Of a stretch of 64,000 nucleotides of DNA, positions 56,995 through 64,000 are shown in pieces. The position numbers were made by a program, and so were the translations under genes. The DNA comes from Pseudonocardia autotrophica (GTDB lineage: Bacteria > Actinomycetota > Actinomycetes > Mycobacteriales > Pseudonocardiaceae): NCBI RefSeq assembly GCF_003945385.1, contig NZ_AP018920.1:2294001-2358000 (forward strand), given 5' to 3'. The notes under the pieces are model-generated. The model worked only from the letters and a program-made list of their open reading frames with translations, was not told the origin of the DNA and searched no databases. Numbering within the stretch: position 1 is the stretch's first letter; each line of letters starts with the position of its first letter.

Positions 56995-57831
56995 TCAGCG
57001 GGGGCTGGTGACGAACAGGTCGAACAGCTGCGGGTTGTAGGCGTGCACCAGGATCCCGAAGATCACGATGTCGAACGTCAGGTGCACGGTCAGCACGTAG
57101 GTGAACGAGCGCGTCCGCTGGAAGATGTAGCCCTGCAGCAGCGCGAACGGGATCGTGAGCAGCGGTCCCCAGCCGCGGTAGCCGAGCTCCCAGAGGAACG
57201 CGACGAACACCGTGGCCTGCAGCAGGTTCGCCTGCCAGAACGGGAAGTGCCGTCGGAGCAGCGCGAACACCGTGCAGATGAAGAACAGCTCGTCCCACAG
57301 GCCGACCGCGTTGACCCCGATGAACAGCCGGGCGATCTCGTTCGTCGTACTGATCTCCGGCCAGTTCTGATAGGCGCCGGTGCCGATGAAGTACACCGGC
57401 AGGATCAGGTACCCGGCGACGACGACCAGCGCCAGGTAGCCGTACTCGAAGCCGCTCCAGCGCTTCCCGGTCAGCATCGGGAAGCGGATGATGTCCTCGC
57501 CGAACCAGAAGCGAGACACCAGCAGCGGCACCAGCACCGCCAGCGAGAGCACCACCGTGAAGCGGAGCATCCCGGCGTCGCTGAGGTCGGCCGCCAGCGG
57601 CATGGTGCTGATGATCACCAGACCGGCCGCGATCAGCGCGAGATGGCGCAGCAGCAGCCGATCGACCGCGGCGGCGAGCCCCAGACCCGCGACGATCAGC
57701 AGGTAGCCGACCGGGCGTTGCTCGAACCCGAACAGGGCCACCGCCGACACGGCGACCAGCGCCGCCGCCGTCAGACGGCCGACGGCGGACCGGTCGGTGT
57801 CGCTGCTGTCGGTCGTCGCCCCGGCGCTCAC
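56995..57831 (-). CDS. CPBP-like intramembrane protease family protein
   Basis: The 278-residue protein has about eight hydrophobic helices. Within the C-terminal half, GLWDELFFICTVFALLRRHFP sits where CPBP/Abi proteases have EExxxR, FVAFLWELGYRGWG follows, and LTVHLTFDIVIFG resembles the late histidine motif. The first motif has Asp-Glu instead of Glu-Glu, so activity is uncertain. The GTG at 57831 is chosen as the first sensible start; the frame's own first codon is a TTG within unlikely coding. It converges on the PucR-type gene with an 18-bp gap. Confidence 0.75.
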   Translation of the reverse strand: MSAGATTDSSDTDRSAVGRLTAAALVAVSAVALFGFEQRPVGYLLIVAGLGLAAAVDRLLLRHLALIAAGLVIISTMPLAADLSDAGMLRFTVVLSLAVLVPLLVSRFWFGEDIIRFPMLTGKRWSGFEYGYLALVVVAGYLILPVYFIGTGAYQNWPEISTTNEIARLFIGVNAVGLWDELFFICTVFALLRRHFPFWQANLLQATVFVAFLWELGYRGWGPLLTIPFALLQGYIFQRTRSFTYVLTVHLTFDIVIFGILVHAYNPQLFDLFVTSPR

Positions 57832-57891
57832 CCGCCCAGCATGGTGTGACCGGGGCGAAAGGGACAAGCCGGGCGGAGGACGGGATGGTCC

Positions 57892-58110
57892 TCAGCCGGG
57901 CGGCTCCTGGTCGATCCCGGTGCCGGAATCGCCCTCGACCGGGTCGGTGTCTCCCGTGTCCTGCGTGCCGGCGGGGTCCCGGTCCCGCTGCCGGTCACCG
58001 TCCGCGGGATCGACGGTCCGGCCGAGGACGCGTTCCTCGAGCTCGTCCAGAGCACGTGCCGGATCGACCGGGGGCTGTCGGGCGCCGTGGGTGTCCTCGT
58101 GCGATGTCAC
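57892..58110 (-). CDS. Hypothetical acidic low-complexity protein
   Basis: A possible 72-residue protein (VTSHEDTHGARQPPVDPARALDELEERVLG.., ending GTGIDQEPPG), rich in Asp, Gly, Pro and Thr. The segment ARALDELEERVLGRTVDP could form a helix. The GTG at 58110 has no convincing ribosome site, and frames further upstream run into direct repeats. No family is recognised; it may not be expressed. Confidence 0.35.
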   Translation of the reverse strand: MTSHEDTHGARQPPVDPARALDELEERVLGRTVDPADGDRQRDRDPAGTQDTGDTDPVEGDSGTGIDQEPPG

Positions 58111-58126
58111 GTCCGCGGGGTACCCG

Positions 58127-58199
58127 CACTGCCGGGCCGGCATTCCTGTGGCACTGCCGGGCCGGCATACCGGTGGCACTGCCGCCGGCACACCGACAG
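58127..58199. repeat. 25-bp direct repeats
   Basis: Two near-identical 25-bp units (58127-58151 and 58152-58176, starting CACTGCCGGGCCGGCAT) are followed by a shorter variant to about 58199. They lie between two small minus-strand genes, outside confident coding sequence. Confidence 0.8.
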
Positions 58200-58269
58200 C
58201 GCTGCCTGGCAGCACCGGGAGGCCTCACGGGCATCGGCCCACGACCGGTCGTTCCGGTGATCGGCGGGC

Positions 58270-58461
58270 TCAGGCGTCGGCGGTCAACCGGGCCCTGGCC
58301 AGCCGCTCGACGAGCTCGGGCAGCGCACCGACCGGGCTGCCCCGCAGGTCCTCGCATGCTTCGCGGACCGTCGCGGAGACGACGGCGGGTGATGTTCCGG
58401 GCCCCAGCTCGGCCAGCAGCCGGGTGATGGCGTCGGCGGCGCGGGCGAGATCCGGGTTCAC
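58270..58461 (-). CDS. Small three-helix-bundle protein, paralogue of gene at 15682
   Basis: A 63-residue protein (VNPDLARAADAITRLLAELGPG.., ALPELVERLARARLTADA) with the same three-helix pattern and C-terminal LPE(L/M)VERLARxRL as the gene at 15682. The GTG at 58461 gives the family-like length; there is no strong ribosome site. Function unknown. Confidence 0.65.
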   Translation of the reverse strand: MNPDLARAADAITRLLAELGPGTSPAVVSATVREACEDLRGSPVGALPELVERLARARLTADA

Positions 58462-58620
58462 CGATGGTGCCGATCGACACCCCGTCCGGTGCTGCCGCCA
58501 CACGCCCGCGCGAACCGCCCGATCACCCGCATCGTCGCCTCCGTCCCGTCGGTTTCCGTCCGTACGGTTACGGGGTACCCGGTCGGCGGAAGATCATGCG
58601 CAAGATCTGTGACGGCGCGC

Positions 58621-59769
58621 TCAGCTGCGTGCGGGTAGCGCCGAGCCCGGCTCCGGCAGGCCCCTGCGGACCAGCTTTCGAAGCAGCGCGTCCACCGGCC
58701 CCGGCAGGCCGAACCGCTCCAGGCCGGTCGCGACCGACACCGACACCGACCAGGCGACGACCGCGGCCAGCGCCGCTCCGGCCGCTCCGGTCCCGGCACC
58801 GAACCCGAGGAACGCCTGCGACAGCAGCCCGACCAGCAGGCACGACTGCAGCAGGTAGCAGGTCAGGGAACGCCGCCCGGCGGCCGCGAGCGGACGCAGC
58901 ACGACCGGCAGCGGCGCGCCCTGCAATCGCGCACCGAGCAGACCGAACGCGGCCGCGTAGCCCAGCCCACCGGCGAGCCCGGACAGGATCTGCAGCAGGG
59001 TCGCGGCCGGTGCGAGCCCGGCGGGCAGCACGCCGTGCTCGACCAGCACCAGTGGCACCGCGGCCAGCACCGCCACCGGGATGCCCACCCGCACCAGGCG
59101 GCGCAGCAGCCCGGCGTACCGGCCGGCGTCGGCCAGGACCCGGTGCCGTCCGGCGAGCACCCCGATCAGCAGCGCGACCAGCACCGGCCACACCACGACG
59201 TTGGACACCACCGCCACCAGCCAGACGATCAGCCGGACGAACAGTCCCTCGACGTCGTGCCCCAGCATGCCCGGTGCGTAGGGGCCGCTCGGGCCCTCGT
59301 CCACCGCGCCGAGCGTGAACGCCACGATCGCGACGCTGTTGAGCGCGAGCAGCAGGTACCCTGCCCGGCGCACCGTGGCGTCCGGCCGGAACACCAGCCC
59401 GGCGACCAGCAGCAGTGCCAGCCCGTACGCGCCGAGGATCTCGATCGGCGCCACCAGCAGCGCGTGCACCAGCCCGAACACCAGCAGCCAGCGCCCGCGG
59501 CGCCGGATCGAGCGGCGCGCGTCCCGCTCGGACACCCCGGACGCCCGCAACCGGGTCACGCTCAGCACCAGCCCGTAGCCGAGCAGCGCGGCGAACATCG
59601 GGTACGCCCTGCTGTCCACCAGCAACGTCGTCCCGATCGTGACCACGGTGTCGAGAACCGACGGTGCCGGCGGGGTGCCGGTCAGGTAGAGCGGGGCGTG
59701 CGCGAGCACGATCAGCAGCAGCATCGCGCCGCGGGCCAGATCGGGCGCGACCATCCGGGGTGGGCTCAC
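58621..59769 (-). CDS. DUF418-domain membrane protein
   Basis: The 382-residue protein has about ten hydrophobic helices. The opening DLARGAMLLLIVLAHAPLYLTG, the internal YPMFAALLGYGLVLSV and a C-terminal LRPLAAAGRRSLTCYLLQSCLLVGLL match the DUF418 (YeiB-like) family. Its GTG overlaps the response-regulator stop by four bases, so it is coupled to the two-component system and may be its membrane partner or target. The frame extends upstream but only as a shadow. It ends the HK-RR-DUF418 operon. Confidence 0.88.
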   Translation of the reverse strand: MSPPRMVAPDLARGAMLLLIVLAHAPLYLTGTPPAPSVLDTVVTIGTTLLVDSRAYPMFAALLGYGLVLSVTRLRASGVSERDARRSIRRRGRWLLVFGLVHALLVAPIEILGAYGLALLLVAGLVFRPDATVRRAGYLLLALNSVAIVAFTLGAVDEGPSGPYAPGMLGHDVEGLFVRLIVWLVAVVSNVVVWPVLVALLIGVLAGRHRVLADAGRYAGLLRRLVRVGIPVAVLAAVPLVLVEHGVLPAGLAPAATLLQILSGLAGGLGYAAAFGLLGARLQGAPLPVVLRPLAAAGRRSLTCYLLQSCLLVGLLSQAFLGFGAGTGAAGAALAAVVAWSVSVSVATGLERFGLPGPVDALLRKLVRRGLPEPGSALPARS

Positions 59770-60440
59770 CGGGCGTGCTCCGATCCGTGCGGCGGGTCGA
59801 GCAGGCCGTGGTGCAGTGCCCGCAGCACGGCCCGGGTGCGGTCCCGGGTGCCGAGCTTGAGCAGCACGCTCGACACGTGGTTCTTGACGGTGCCCTCGGC
59901 GAGGAACAGCACCTGCGCGATCTCCCGGTTCGCGTACCCGCCCGCGAGCAGCCGCAGCACCTCCAGCTCCCGCTCGGAGAGCTGCTGGATCGGCACGTCG
60001 TCGTCGGGCGGGGCGGGGCTCTCGCGGACCACCCGCAGCAACCGCTCGGTGATCGCCGGGCTGATCAGGGTGCCGCCGTCGGCGAGCGTGCGGACGGCGC
60101 CGACCAGCTGTTCGAGGGTGACGTCCTTCAGCAGGTAGCCGCGGGCGCCCGCGCGCAGCGCCCGCAGGACCAGCTCGTCGTCGTCGAAGGTGGTGAGGAC
60201 CAGGACCGGCACGTCGAGACCGCGGGTGCGCAGCTCCTCGAGCGCCCACAGGCCGTCGTGGCGGGGCATCCGCAGGTCCAGCAGGACGACGTCCGGTGCG
60301 TGCTCGGCGACCGCGGCGACCCCCTCCGCACCGTCGGAGGCCTCGGCGACCACCTCGATGTCGCCCGGGATGTCGAGCAGCCCGCGGATCCCGTGCCGGA
60401 CGAGCGTCTGGTCGTCGACCAGGCAGACCCGGATGCTCAC
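59766..60440 (-). CDS. NarL/LuxR-family response regulator
   Basis: The 224-residue protein has a receiver domain (RVCLVDDQTLVRHGIRGLL; phosphoacceptor Asp55 in VVLLDLRMPRHDG; LTTFDDDELVLRALRAGARGYLLKD) and a LuxR-type helix-turn-helix (LSERELEVLRLLAGGYANREIAQVLFLAEGTVKNHVSSVLLKLGTRDRTRAV). Its GTG overlaps the histidine kinase stop by four bases. It probably controls the divergent ABC exporter, a common arrangement in actinobacteria, as well as its own operon. Confidence 0.96.
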   Translation of the reverse strand: MSIRVCLVDDQTLVRHGIRGLLDIPGDIEVVAEASDGAEGVAAVAEHAPDVVLLDLRMPRHDGLWALEELRTRGLDVPVLVLTTFDDDELVLRALRAGARGYLLKDVTLEQLVGAVRTLADGGTLISPAITERLLRVVRESPAPPDDDVPIQQLSERELEVLRLLAGGYANREIAQVLFLAEGTVKNHVSSVLLKLGTRDRTRAVLRALHHGLLDPPHGSEHAR

Positions 60441-61564
60441 GGCAGCACCGCCGTCACCGTGAAACCGCGCGGCGCCGCGGCGCCGAAGTCGACGGTCCCG
60501 CCGAACGCGCCGGTCCGCTCGGCGAGCCCGCGCAGCCCGTTGCCGGGGACGATCTCGCCGGTCGCGCCGCGGCCGTCGTCGCGCGCGTGCAGCCGCAGTC
60601 CGCCCTCGGCCGCCGGGTCGATCTCGATCCACACGTTCGCCGCGTCGGCGTGCCGGATCGCGTTCGTCAGGATCTCCTGCACGCAGCGGATCACGGCCAC
60701 GGTGTGCTCCTCGTCGGCCTCGACGTCGTCGGCGACGGTCAGGTGCACCTCGGGCCGGGGCAGCTGCGCGGTGATCCGCTGCAGCGTCCCGGTCAGGTCG
60801 GGTGCCCGTCTGCGCAGCTCACCGACCGTCGAGCGGACGTCGGCGAGCAGGTCCCTGGCGATGCCGCGGGCCCGGTCGACGTGCTCGGCCTTGTCGTCGC
60901 GATGGGTCGCGATCTCCAGCTCCAGGGCGAGCGCGGTCAGCTGGTGCCCGACCAGATCGTGCAGCTCGCGGGAGATCCGCAGCCGTTCCTCGGCCCGGCT
61001 GGTCTCGGCCAGCACGGCGCCGGCGGCGGCCAGCTCGGCGTGCGCCTCGGCCAGCTGCGCCCGGGACCGCTCCTCCCGGCGCAGCGCCACCAGGAGCAGT
61101 ACCGACGACAGCTGCAGCATCAGGTAGATCGCGCCCGCGGTCAGCGAACCGGCGAGGCTCTGGCTGCCGCCCAGCATTCCGACGACCACGACCACACCGC
61201 AGTTCAGCAGCACGATCACGGCGGTGACCCGGTACGGCACGTGGTAGACCGACAGCGCGGCGGTGAACACGAGCAGGATCGGCAGCCATCCGAACGCCGG
61301 CGCGAGCAGCACCAGGGCGGCGGCCGCCACCACCATCACGGCCAGCAGCCAGCGGGTCGGGGCCGCCCCGATCCACTCGTCCAGCCAGCCGCCGAGGATC
61401 AGCGCGGCCAGGAACACCGCGTAGATCGCCCACCACAGCCACGACGGCCCCAGTGGCCTGCCGCCGCTCGGGTCGAGTTGTTCGAGGGCCATCGGCACGG
61501 CCAGGATCAGGCAGAGCGCCGTCATGATCATCCCGGCGACGACGTTCGGGTCGATCCTGCGCAT
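60437..61564 (-). CDS. Sensor histidine kinase (HisKA_3 family)
   Basis: The 375-residue protein has five or six N-terminal membrane helices (about 10-155), a dimerisation/H-box helix with ELHDLVGHQLTALALELE and a HATPase_c domain (ECV-like VIRCVQEILTNAIRHADAANVWIEI; DDGRGATGEIVPGNGLRGLAERTGAFGG). This is the NarX/DesK-like kinase type that pairs with LuxR-type regulators. The ATG at 61564 has no strong ribosome site; an ATG at 61615 is the alternative and adds 17 residues. It diverges from the ABC exporter genes. Confidence 0.92.
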   Translation of the reverse strand: MRRIDPNVVAGMIMTALCLILAVPMALEQLDPSGGRPLGPSWLWWAIYAVFLAALILGGWLDEWIGAAPTRWLLAVMVVAAAALVLLAPAFGWLPILLVFTAALSVYHVPYRVTAVIVLLNCGVVVVVGMLGGSQSLAGSLTAGAIYLMLQLSSVLLLVALRREERSRAQLAEAHAELAAAGAVLAETSRAEERLRISRELHDLVGHQLTALALELEIATHRDDKAEHVDRARGIARDLLADVRSTVGELRRRAPDLTGTLQRITAQLPRPEVHLTVADDVEADEEHTVAVIRCVQEILTNAIRHADAANVWIEIDPAAEGGLRLHARDDGRGATGEIVPGNGLRGLAERTGAFGGTVDFGAAAPRGFTVTAVLP

Positions 61565-61677
61565 ACCGGGCACAGTAGACGGGTCGGCAAGGCGCCCCGG
61601 AGTGCCGGAAGTCATGGGCGGCGGTCACGACGTCCGGCACTCACGGCGGGCCCCCGCCGCCGGACAGGCTGTGTGCC

Positions 61678-62610
61678 ATGGACGCGATCGAAGTGCAGGA
61701 CCTGCACAAGCGCTACAAGGACCGGGTGGCGGTCGACGACGTCGGCTTCACCGTCCGGGTCGGATCGGTGACCGGGGTGCTCGGGCCGAACGGGGCCGGG
61801 AAGACCACCACCGTCGAGTGCGTCGCCGGGCTGCGCCGGCCGGACCGCGGCACCGTCCGGGTGCTCGGGCTCGACCCGTGGCGGGATCGGGGCGCGGTGC
61901 GTGCGGTGCTCGGTGTGCAGCTGCAGGAGGCCGCGCTGCACGACATGCTCACCGCCGTCGAGCTGCTCCGGTTGCACCGCGCCCTGCACCGCACCGGCCG
62001 CGATCCCGAGGAGCTGCTCGCCGCGGTCGGCCTGACCGAGCAGGCCGGGACCCGGTTCGATCGGCTCTCCGGCGGCCAGCAGCAGCGGCTGTCGGTGGCG
62101 TTGGCGCTGGTCGGCGAACCGCGGGTGATGATCCTCGACGAACTGACCACGGGGCTCGATCCGCGGTCGCGGGACGGGATCCTGGAGGTGGTGCGCGATC
62201 TCGCCGCCGACGGCGTCACGGTGCTGTTGGTGACGCACCGGACCGACGAGATCGAGCGGCTCTGCGACCGGGTGCTGCTGCTCGACGCAGGCCGGGTGGT
62301 CGCCGACTCGACACCGGCCGGACTGGTGGAGAAGGCCGGGCTGGCGCAGCGGGTGCGGTTCCGGACGGCCGGGGGGTACGACCGGGCCGCACTGTGCGCC
62401 CTGCCCGGGGTCGGCGAGGTGCAGCGGATCGGGGAGGAGATCACCGTCGCCGGGACCGGCGACCTGCTCGGGCCGGTCGGGGCCGAGCTGGTGCGCCAGG
62501 GCGTCGTCGCCACCGGACTGCGGGAGGAGCGGCCGAGCCTGGACGACGCCTTCCTGGAACTGACCGGGCGCCGGTTGGAGACCGGCCGGGACACGGAGGT
62601 GCTGGTGTGA
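61678..62610 (+). CDS. ABC transporter ATP-binding protein (drug-exporter type)
   Basis: The 310-residue protein has Walker A GPNGAGKTTT (38-47), signature LSGGQQQRLSVALAL and Walker B VMILDELTTGLDP, followed by LLVTHRTDEIERLCDRVLLLDAGRVV. A C-terminal extension of about 85 residues (EVQRIGEEITVAGTGDLLGPVG.., SLDDAFLELTGR) is typical of DrrA/CcmA-type exporters. The permease gene overlaps its stop by four bases. The ATG at 61678 has a weak ribosome site (GTGTG). It is probably regulated by the divergent two-component system. Confidence 0.95.
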   Translation: MDAIEVQDLHKRYKDRVAVDDVGFTVRVGSVTGVLGPNGAGKTTTVECVAGLRRPDRGTVRVLGLDPWRDRGAVRAVLGVQLQEAALHDMLTAVELLRLHRALHRTGRDPEELLAAVGLTEQAGTRFDRLSGGQQQRLSVALALVGEPRVMILDELTTGLDPRSRDGILEVVRDLAADGVTVLLVTHRTDEIERLCDRVLLLDAGRVVADSTPAGLVEKAGLAQRVRFRTAGGYDRAALCALPGVGEVQRIGEEITVAGTGDLLGPVGAELVRQGVVATGLREERPSLDDAFLELTGRRLETGRDTEVLV

Positions 62611-63422
62611 ACACGACCCGAACGACCCCTGCAACCCCTGCGACGGCCGGGCCCCCTGCGACCCGGCCGGCCGGGACGCCGCTCGCAGGATGGACCGCGC
62701 TGATCGGCGCCGAGGCGCGGATGGTCGCCCGGGACACCTCCGGGCTGATCGTCCCGTTCGCGCTGCCGCTGCTGATCCTCACGATGATCGGGCTGACCAT
62801 GCCGGACATCCCACCGGAGGCGCTCGACGGGCGGACCCCGCTGGAGGCCGTGGGCATCCCGGTCGCAGCGGCAACCGTGCTGGGCCTGGTCGGCATCGTG
62901 AACGTGCCGAGCTTCCTGGCCTCCTACCGGCGCACCGGGGTGCTGCGCAGGCTCGGCGTCACCCCGGCGGGCCCGGTACCGGTGCTGGTGGCCCAGATCG
63001 TCGTCGGACTCGCCCAGGTGCTGGTCGGGATCGGGCTGGCGCTGGTGGTCGCGGTGCTGGCGTTCGACGCCGGGCTGCCCGCGTCGCCGTGGGCAGCCGT
63101 GGGCGGTCTGCTGCTGGCGACCGTCGCGTTCTTCTCCCTCGGGGCGTTGCTCGCCGCGCTGGCACCGACGACGAACGCGGTGATCGCCGGCGGTCTGGTG
63201 ATCTTCCTGGGGACCGGTGCACTCGGCGGGATGTTCGGCGACCCGAACGCCCTGCCCGGATCGCTCAAGGAAATCGGGAAGGTGCTGCCGTTCGGTGCGA
63301 CGGTGGAGATGCTGGGCACCGCCTGGCGGGGGGTGCCGCCGCAGCTCGGGTCGGTGCTCGGGCTGGTGATCGTCGCGCTCGTCGGCGCGATCGGGGCGGC
63401 CCGCTGGTTCCGCTGGGAGTGA
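62607..63422 (+). CDS. ABC-2 type transporter permease
   Basis: The 271-residue protein has six hydrophobic helices after a Thr/Pro-rich N-terminus (residues 1-25), with the ABC-2 pattern VPSFLASYRRTGVLRRLGVTPAGPVPVLVAQIVVGLAQVLVG and SLKEIGKVLPFGATVEML. It forms the membrane channel with the ATPase encoded immediately upstream; the GTG start overlaps that gene's stop (GTGA). The substrate is not deducible. A 16-bp stem terminator follows. Confidence 0.94.
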   Translation: MNTTRTTPATPATAGPPATRPAGTPLAGWTALIGAEARMVARDTSGLIVPFALPLLILTMIGLTMPDIPPEALDGRTPLEAVGIPVAAATVLGLVGIVNVPSFLASYRRTGVLRRLGVTPAGPVPVLVAQIVVGLAQVLVGIGLALVVAVLAFDAGLPASPWAAVGGLLLATVAFFSLGALLAALAPTTNAVIAGGLVIFLGTGALGGMFGDPNALPGSLKEIGKVLPFGATVEMLGTAWRGVPPQLGSVLGLVIVALVGAIGAARWFRWE

Positions 63423-63429
63423 GCGCCGA

Positions 63430-63469
63430 GCCGGGGCCGGCCGTCACGAGGGGGACGGCCGGCCCCGGC
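63430..63469 (+). terminator. Strong hairpin terminator after ABC exporter
   Basis: A perfect 16-bp stem (GCCGGGGCCGGCCGTC with its complement at 63454-63469) with an 8-nt loop, followed by CTTTG. It separates the exporter from alkB. Confidence 0.9.
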
Positions 63470-63479
63470 CTTTGTGCAC

Positions 63480-63522
63480 CGGGACCGAAGGCGGCGCACA
63501 GCTTCGTTCCCGGGACCGAAGG
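63480..63522. promoter_or_regulatory. Direct repeats in the alkB upstream region
   Basis: CGGGACCGAAGG occurs at 63480-63491 and again at 63511-63522. The second copy lies within an imperfect palindrome, CTTCGTTCCCGGGACCGAAG. They are candidate operator sites about 65-107 bp before the alkB start. Confidence 0.45.
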
Positions 63523-63586
63523 AACGTGACCGCGATCTCCCTACCGTCGTCGGCGTCCGTCAGAGCCGACGCGAGGGAGAGCAGCC

Positions 63587-64000
63587 GTGAAGACCTACCC
63601 GCTGGCAGAACCGGTGGACGGGAAATACAGCTGGCAGGACGGTAAGCGCTACGCCTGGCTGCTGGGCCTGGTCGTCCCGATCCTGCCGTTCCTCGCGATC
63701 GGCCTGCACCAGCTGACCGGCCTGTCGGCGGTGCTGTGGCTCGGCCCGGTCGTCGTCCTGGTGATCGTCCCGGCGATCGACCTGGTCGCGGGCAAGGACC
63801 CGACGAACCCGCCGGACGAGATCATGGCCGAGCTGGAGGAGGACCGGTACTACCGCTGGGTCACCTACGCCTACCTGCCGGTCCAGTACGCGGGCCTGAT
63901 CACCGGGATCTGGTATATCGCGACCGCCGGCGCACCGACGATCGGCAACATCGGACTCGCGATCACCCTCGGCACCGTCTCCGGCGTCGCGATCAACACC
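63587..64000 (+). CDS. alkB: Alkane 1-monooxygenase, N-terminal part (cut by window end)
   Basis: The frame is open to the window end (138 codons). It begins VKTYPLAEPVDGKYSWQDGKRYAWLLG and carries hydrophobic helices at about 23-40, 45-65, 100-115 and 118-138, plus the AlkB block DLVAGKDPTNPP. AlkB is a membrane di-iron enzyme that hydroxylates the terminal carbon of alkanes with rubredoxin electrons. GAGGGAGA at 63573-63580 supports the GTG start. The catalytic histidine boxes lie beyond the window, so the call rests on the N-terminal pattern. Rubredoxin genes would be expected next. Confidence 0.88.
   Translation, partial: MKTYPLAEPVDGKYSWQDGKRYAWLLGLVVPILPFLAIGLHQLTGLSAVLWLGPVVVLVIVPAIDLVAGKDPTNPPDEIMAELEEDRYYRWVTYAYLPVQYAGLITGIWYIATAGAPTIGNIGLAITLGTVSGVAINT

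Overview
The window is GC-rich actinobacterial chromosome. Actinobacterial traits include GTG starts, GTGA start/stop overlaps and a 16S-23S-5S rRNA operon with no tRNA in its spacers. The 16S signature and gene content fit Pseudonocardiaceae, most likely Pseudonocardia; this is an inference from memory, not a database match. I see no transposase, integrase, CRISPR array or tRNA, so it reads as chromosome with some accessory islands.

Region 1 (1-11.3 kb) is the least familiar. It holds the 3' part of a giant multi-pass membrane protein (more than 2,500 residues) with an embedded trypsin-like domain (H1572/D1629/S1695) and a C-terminal HTH next to a last membrane segment. A convergent AraC-type regulator follows, then two paralogous MinD-like ATPases flanking a 70-residue membrane protein. 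The ATPases resemble those of type VII secretion loci, but no secretion core is visible.

Region 2 (11.4-15.5 kb) is a 5-oxoproline cassette: pxpB, pxpC, a winged-helix regulator and an NRAMP-type transporter. The same 19-bp operator precedes pxpB and the transporter. Region 3 (15.6-28.9 kb) is mixed: a Leu/Phe/Val-type dehydrogenase, a cytoplasmic-looking subtilase with a separate I9-like small protein, a tandem universal stress protein, a PAS-ANTAR regulator, an acyl-CoA synthetase, a beta-propeller protein, and a cell-wall group (small conserved gene, glmS, MOSC protein, L,D-transpeptidase).

Region 4 (28.9-36.0 kb) is the rRNA operon, with a 16-bp minisatellite upstream and a repeat-rich, gene-free kilobase downstream. 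Region 5 (36.0-45.1 kb) has a VOC-GntR pair, a Cys-rich zinc-finger protein, an Lrp regulator divergent from a fused indolepyruvate ferredoxin oxidoreductase, an isochorismatase-like hydrolase, an SNase-Excalibur lipoprotein, and a MarR/OhrR-like regulator divergent from a DUF5313 membrane protein.

Region 6 (45.1-57.0 kb) is a catabolic cluster. The minus-strand operon runs MaoC hydratase, class III CoA-transferase, acyl-CoA dehydrogenase, amidase, MmgE/PrpD, luciferase-like monooxygenase, RutA-like oxygenase. A convergent CitE-like lyase and divergent FadR-type and PucR-type regulators flank it. A motif, AAACRTCAGAC, lies in the promoters at both ends. The enzyme set suggests oxygenolytic opening of a cyclic amide, then CoA-dependent breakdown of the resulting acid. 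Region 7 (57-64 kb) holds a CPBP-like membrane protein, small proteins, a DUF418 protein coupled to a LuxR-type two-component system, a divergent ABC exporter, and the start of alkB, cut by the window end.
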